NCBI GenBank assembly: GCA_030430025.1 | Contig: JAUIGR010000008.1 | Location: 1-64,000 of the forward strand | Origin: Gammaproteobacteria bacterium | GTDB lineage: Bacteria > Pseudomonadota > Gammaproteobacteria > Xanthomonadales > Marinicellaceae | DNA: 64,000 bases | Direction: 5' to 3' | In this document: piece by piece, positions 64,000 through 64,000 of the stretch | How positions within the stretch are numbered: position 1 is the first letter of the stretch | Layout: each line of letters opens with the position of its first letter | Made by a program: the position numbers and the translations under genes | Notes under the pieces: generated by a model | Seen by the model: the letters and a program-made list of their open reading frames with translations, nothing else | What the model was told of the DNA's origin: nothing | Databases searched by the model: none

Positions 64000-64000
64000 A

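Overview
The window looks like a chromosome segment of a low-GC gammaproteobacterium. The block rlmE-ftsH-folP-glmM with divergent yhbY, the dut-algC pair, gpmA, the ettA, tex and radC genes, and the metF-ahcY-metK cluster are all gammaproteobacterial. Large secreted beta-helix and FG-GAP proteins, some ending in an I[FY]-x3-FE type tail, suggest a marine, Marinicella-like lineage; that placement is inference and was not tested by search. No rRNA, tRNA or CRISPR array was seen.

Layout. 1-6.3 kb: a minus-strand leucine catabolism operon (leucine dehydrogenase, isovaleryl-CoA dehydrogenase, thiolase, methylcrotonyl-CoA carboxylase beta subunit, methylglutaconyl-CoA hydratase). 6.6-7.7 kb: pheA. 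7.8-9.4 kb: a secreted beta-helix protein. 9.5-11.0 kb: a frameshifted IS5-type insertion sequence. 11.0-14.5 kb: a chromosomal integron, with intI on the plus strand and cassettes on the minus strand read away from it (unknown protein, DUF3024 protein, DUF6265 protein), plus attC-like palindromes and a repeated cassette leader. 14.7-17.4 kb: a trypsin-like secreted protease, an IS982-family element with an 8-bp target duplication and an in-frame stop, and the tail of a dead subtilisin-type gene. 17.4-20.9 kb: metF, ahcY, metK (the activated methyl cycle). 21-31 kb: a repeat-bearing unknown protein, ettA, a PLP decarboxylase, a methyltransferase, tex, and a DUF2157 plus GDYXXLXY membrane pair. 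31-33 kb: a second beta-helix protein. 33.7-45 kb: gpmA, dxs, a TPR-like protein, radC, dut, a long membrane-anchored AlgC-type mutase, and an RND efflux adaptor and pump. 45-53.4 kb: a surface or secreted protein island with a DUF285 repeat protein and two tandemly duplicated FG-GAP proteins. 54-61.7 kb: housekeeping operon rlmE-ftsH-folP-glmM-PCu(A)C-queA-metalloprotease, with yhbY and an Mth938-like gene divergent. 61.7-64 kb: a MITE-like element, an rpmJ paralogue, a 2OG-Fe(II) oxygenase, a candidate small RNA, and a cold-shock gene.

Most notable observations. (1) Three copies of a ~150-bp repeat in the integron each carry a strong ribosome binding site and a short leader ORF starting (M/V)IHVQFATQLGH. 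In one copy its stop overlaps the ATG of the cassette gene; in another it ends 9 nt before it. This resembles a repeated, cassette-borne translation starter. (2) An IS and at least two non-coding elements share GTCGAACCTGAA-type ends and are flanked by 5-6-bp direct repeats beginning with TA, which suggests a MITE family moved in trans. (3) A four-hairpin candidate sRNA at 63.2-63.3 kb ends in a classic terminator and exposes a CU-rich, anti-Shine-Dalgarno-like loop. (4) The secretome genes show recycled ends, intergenic palindromes and shared C-terminal tails.
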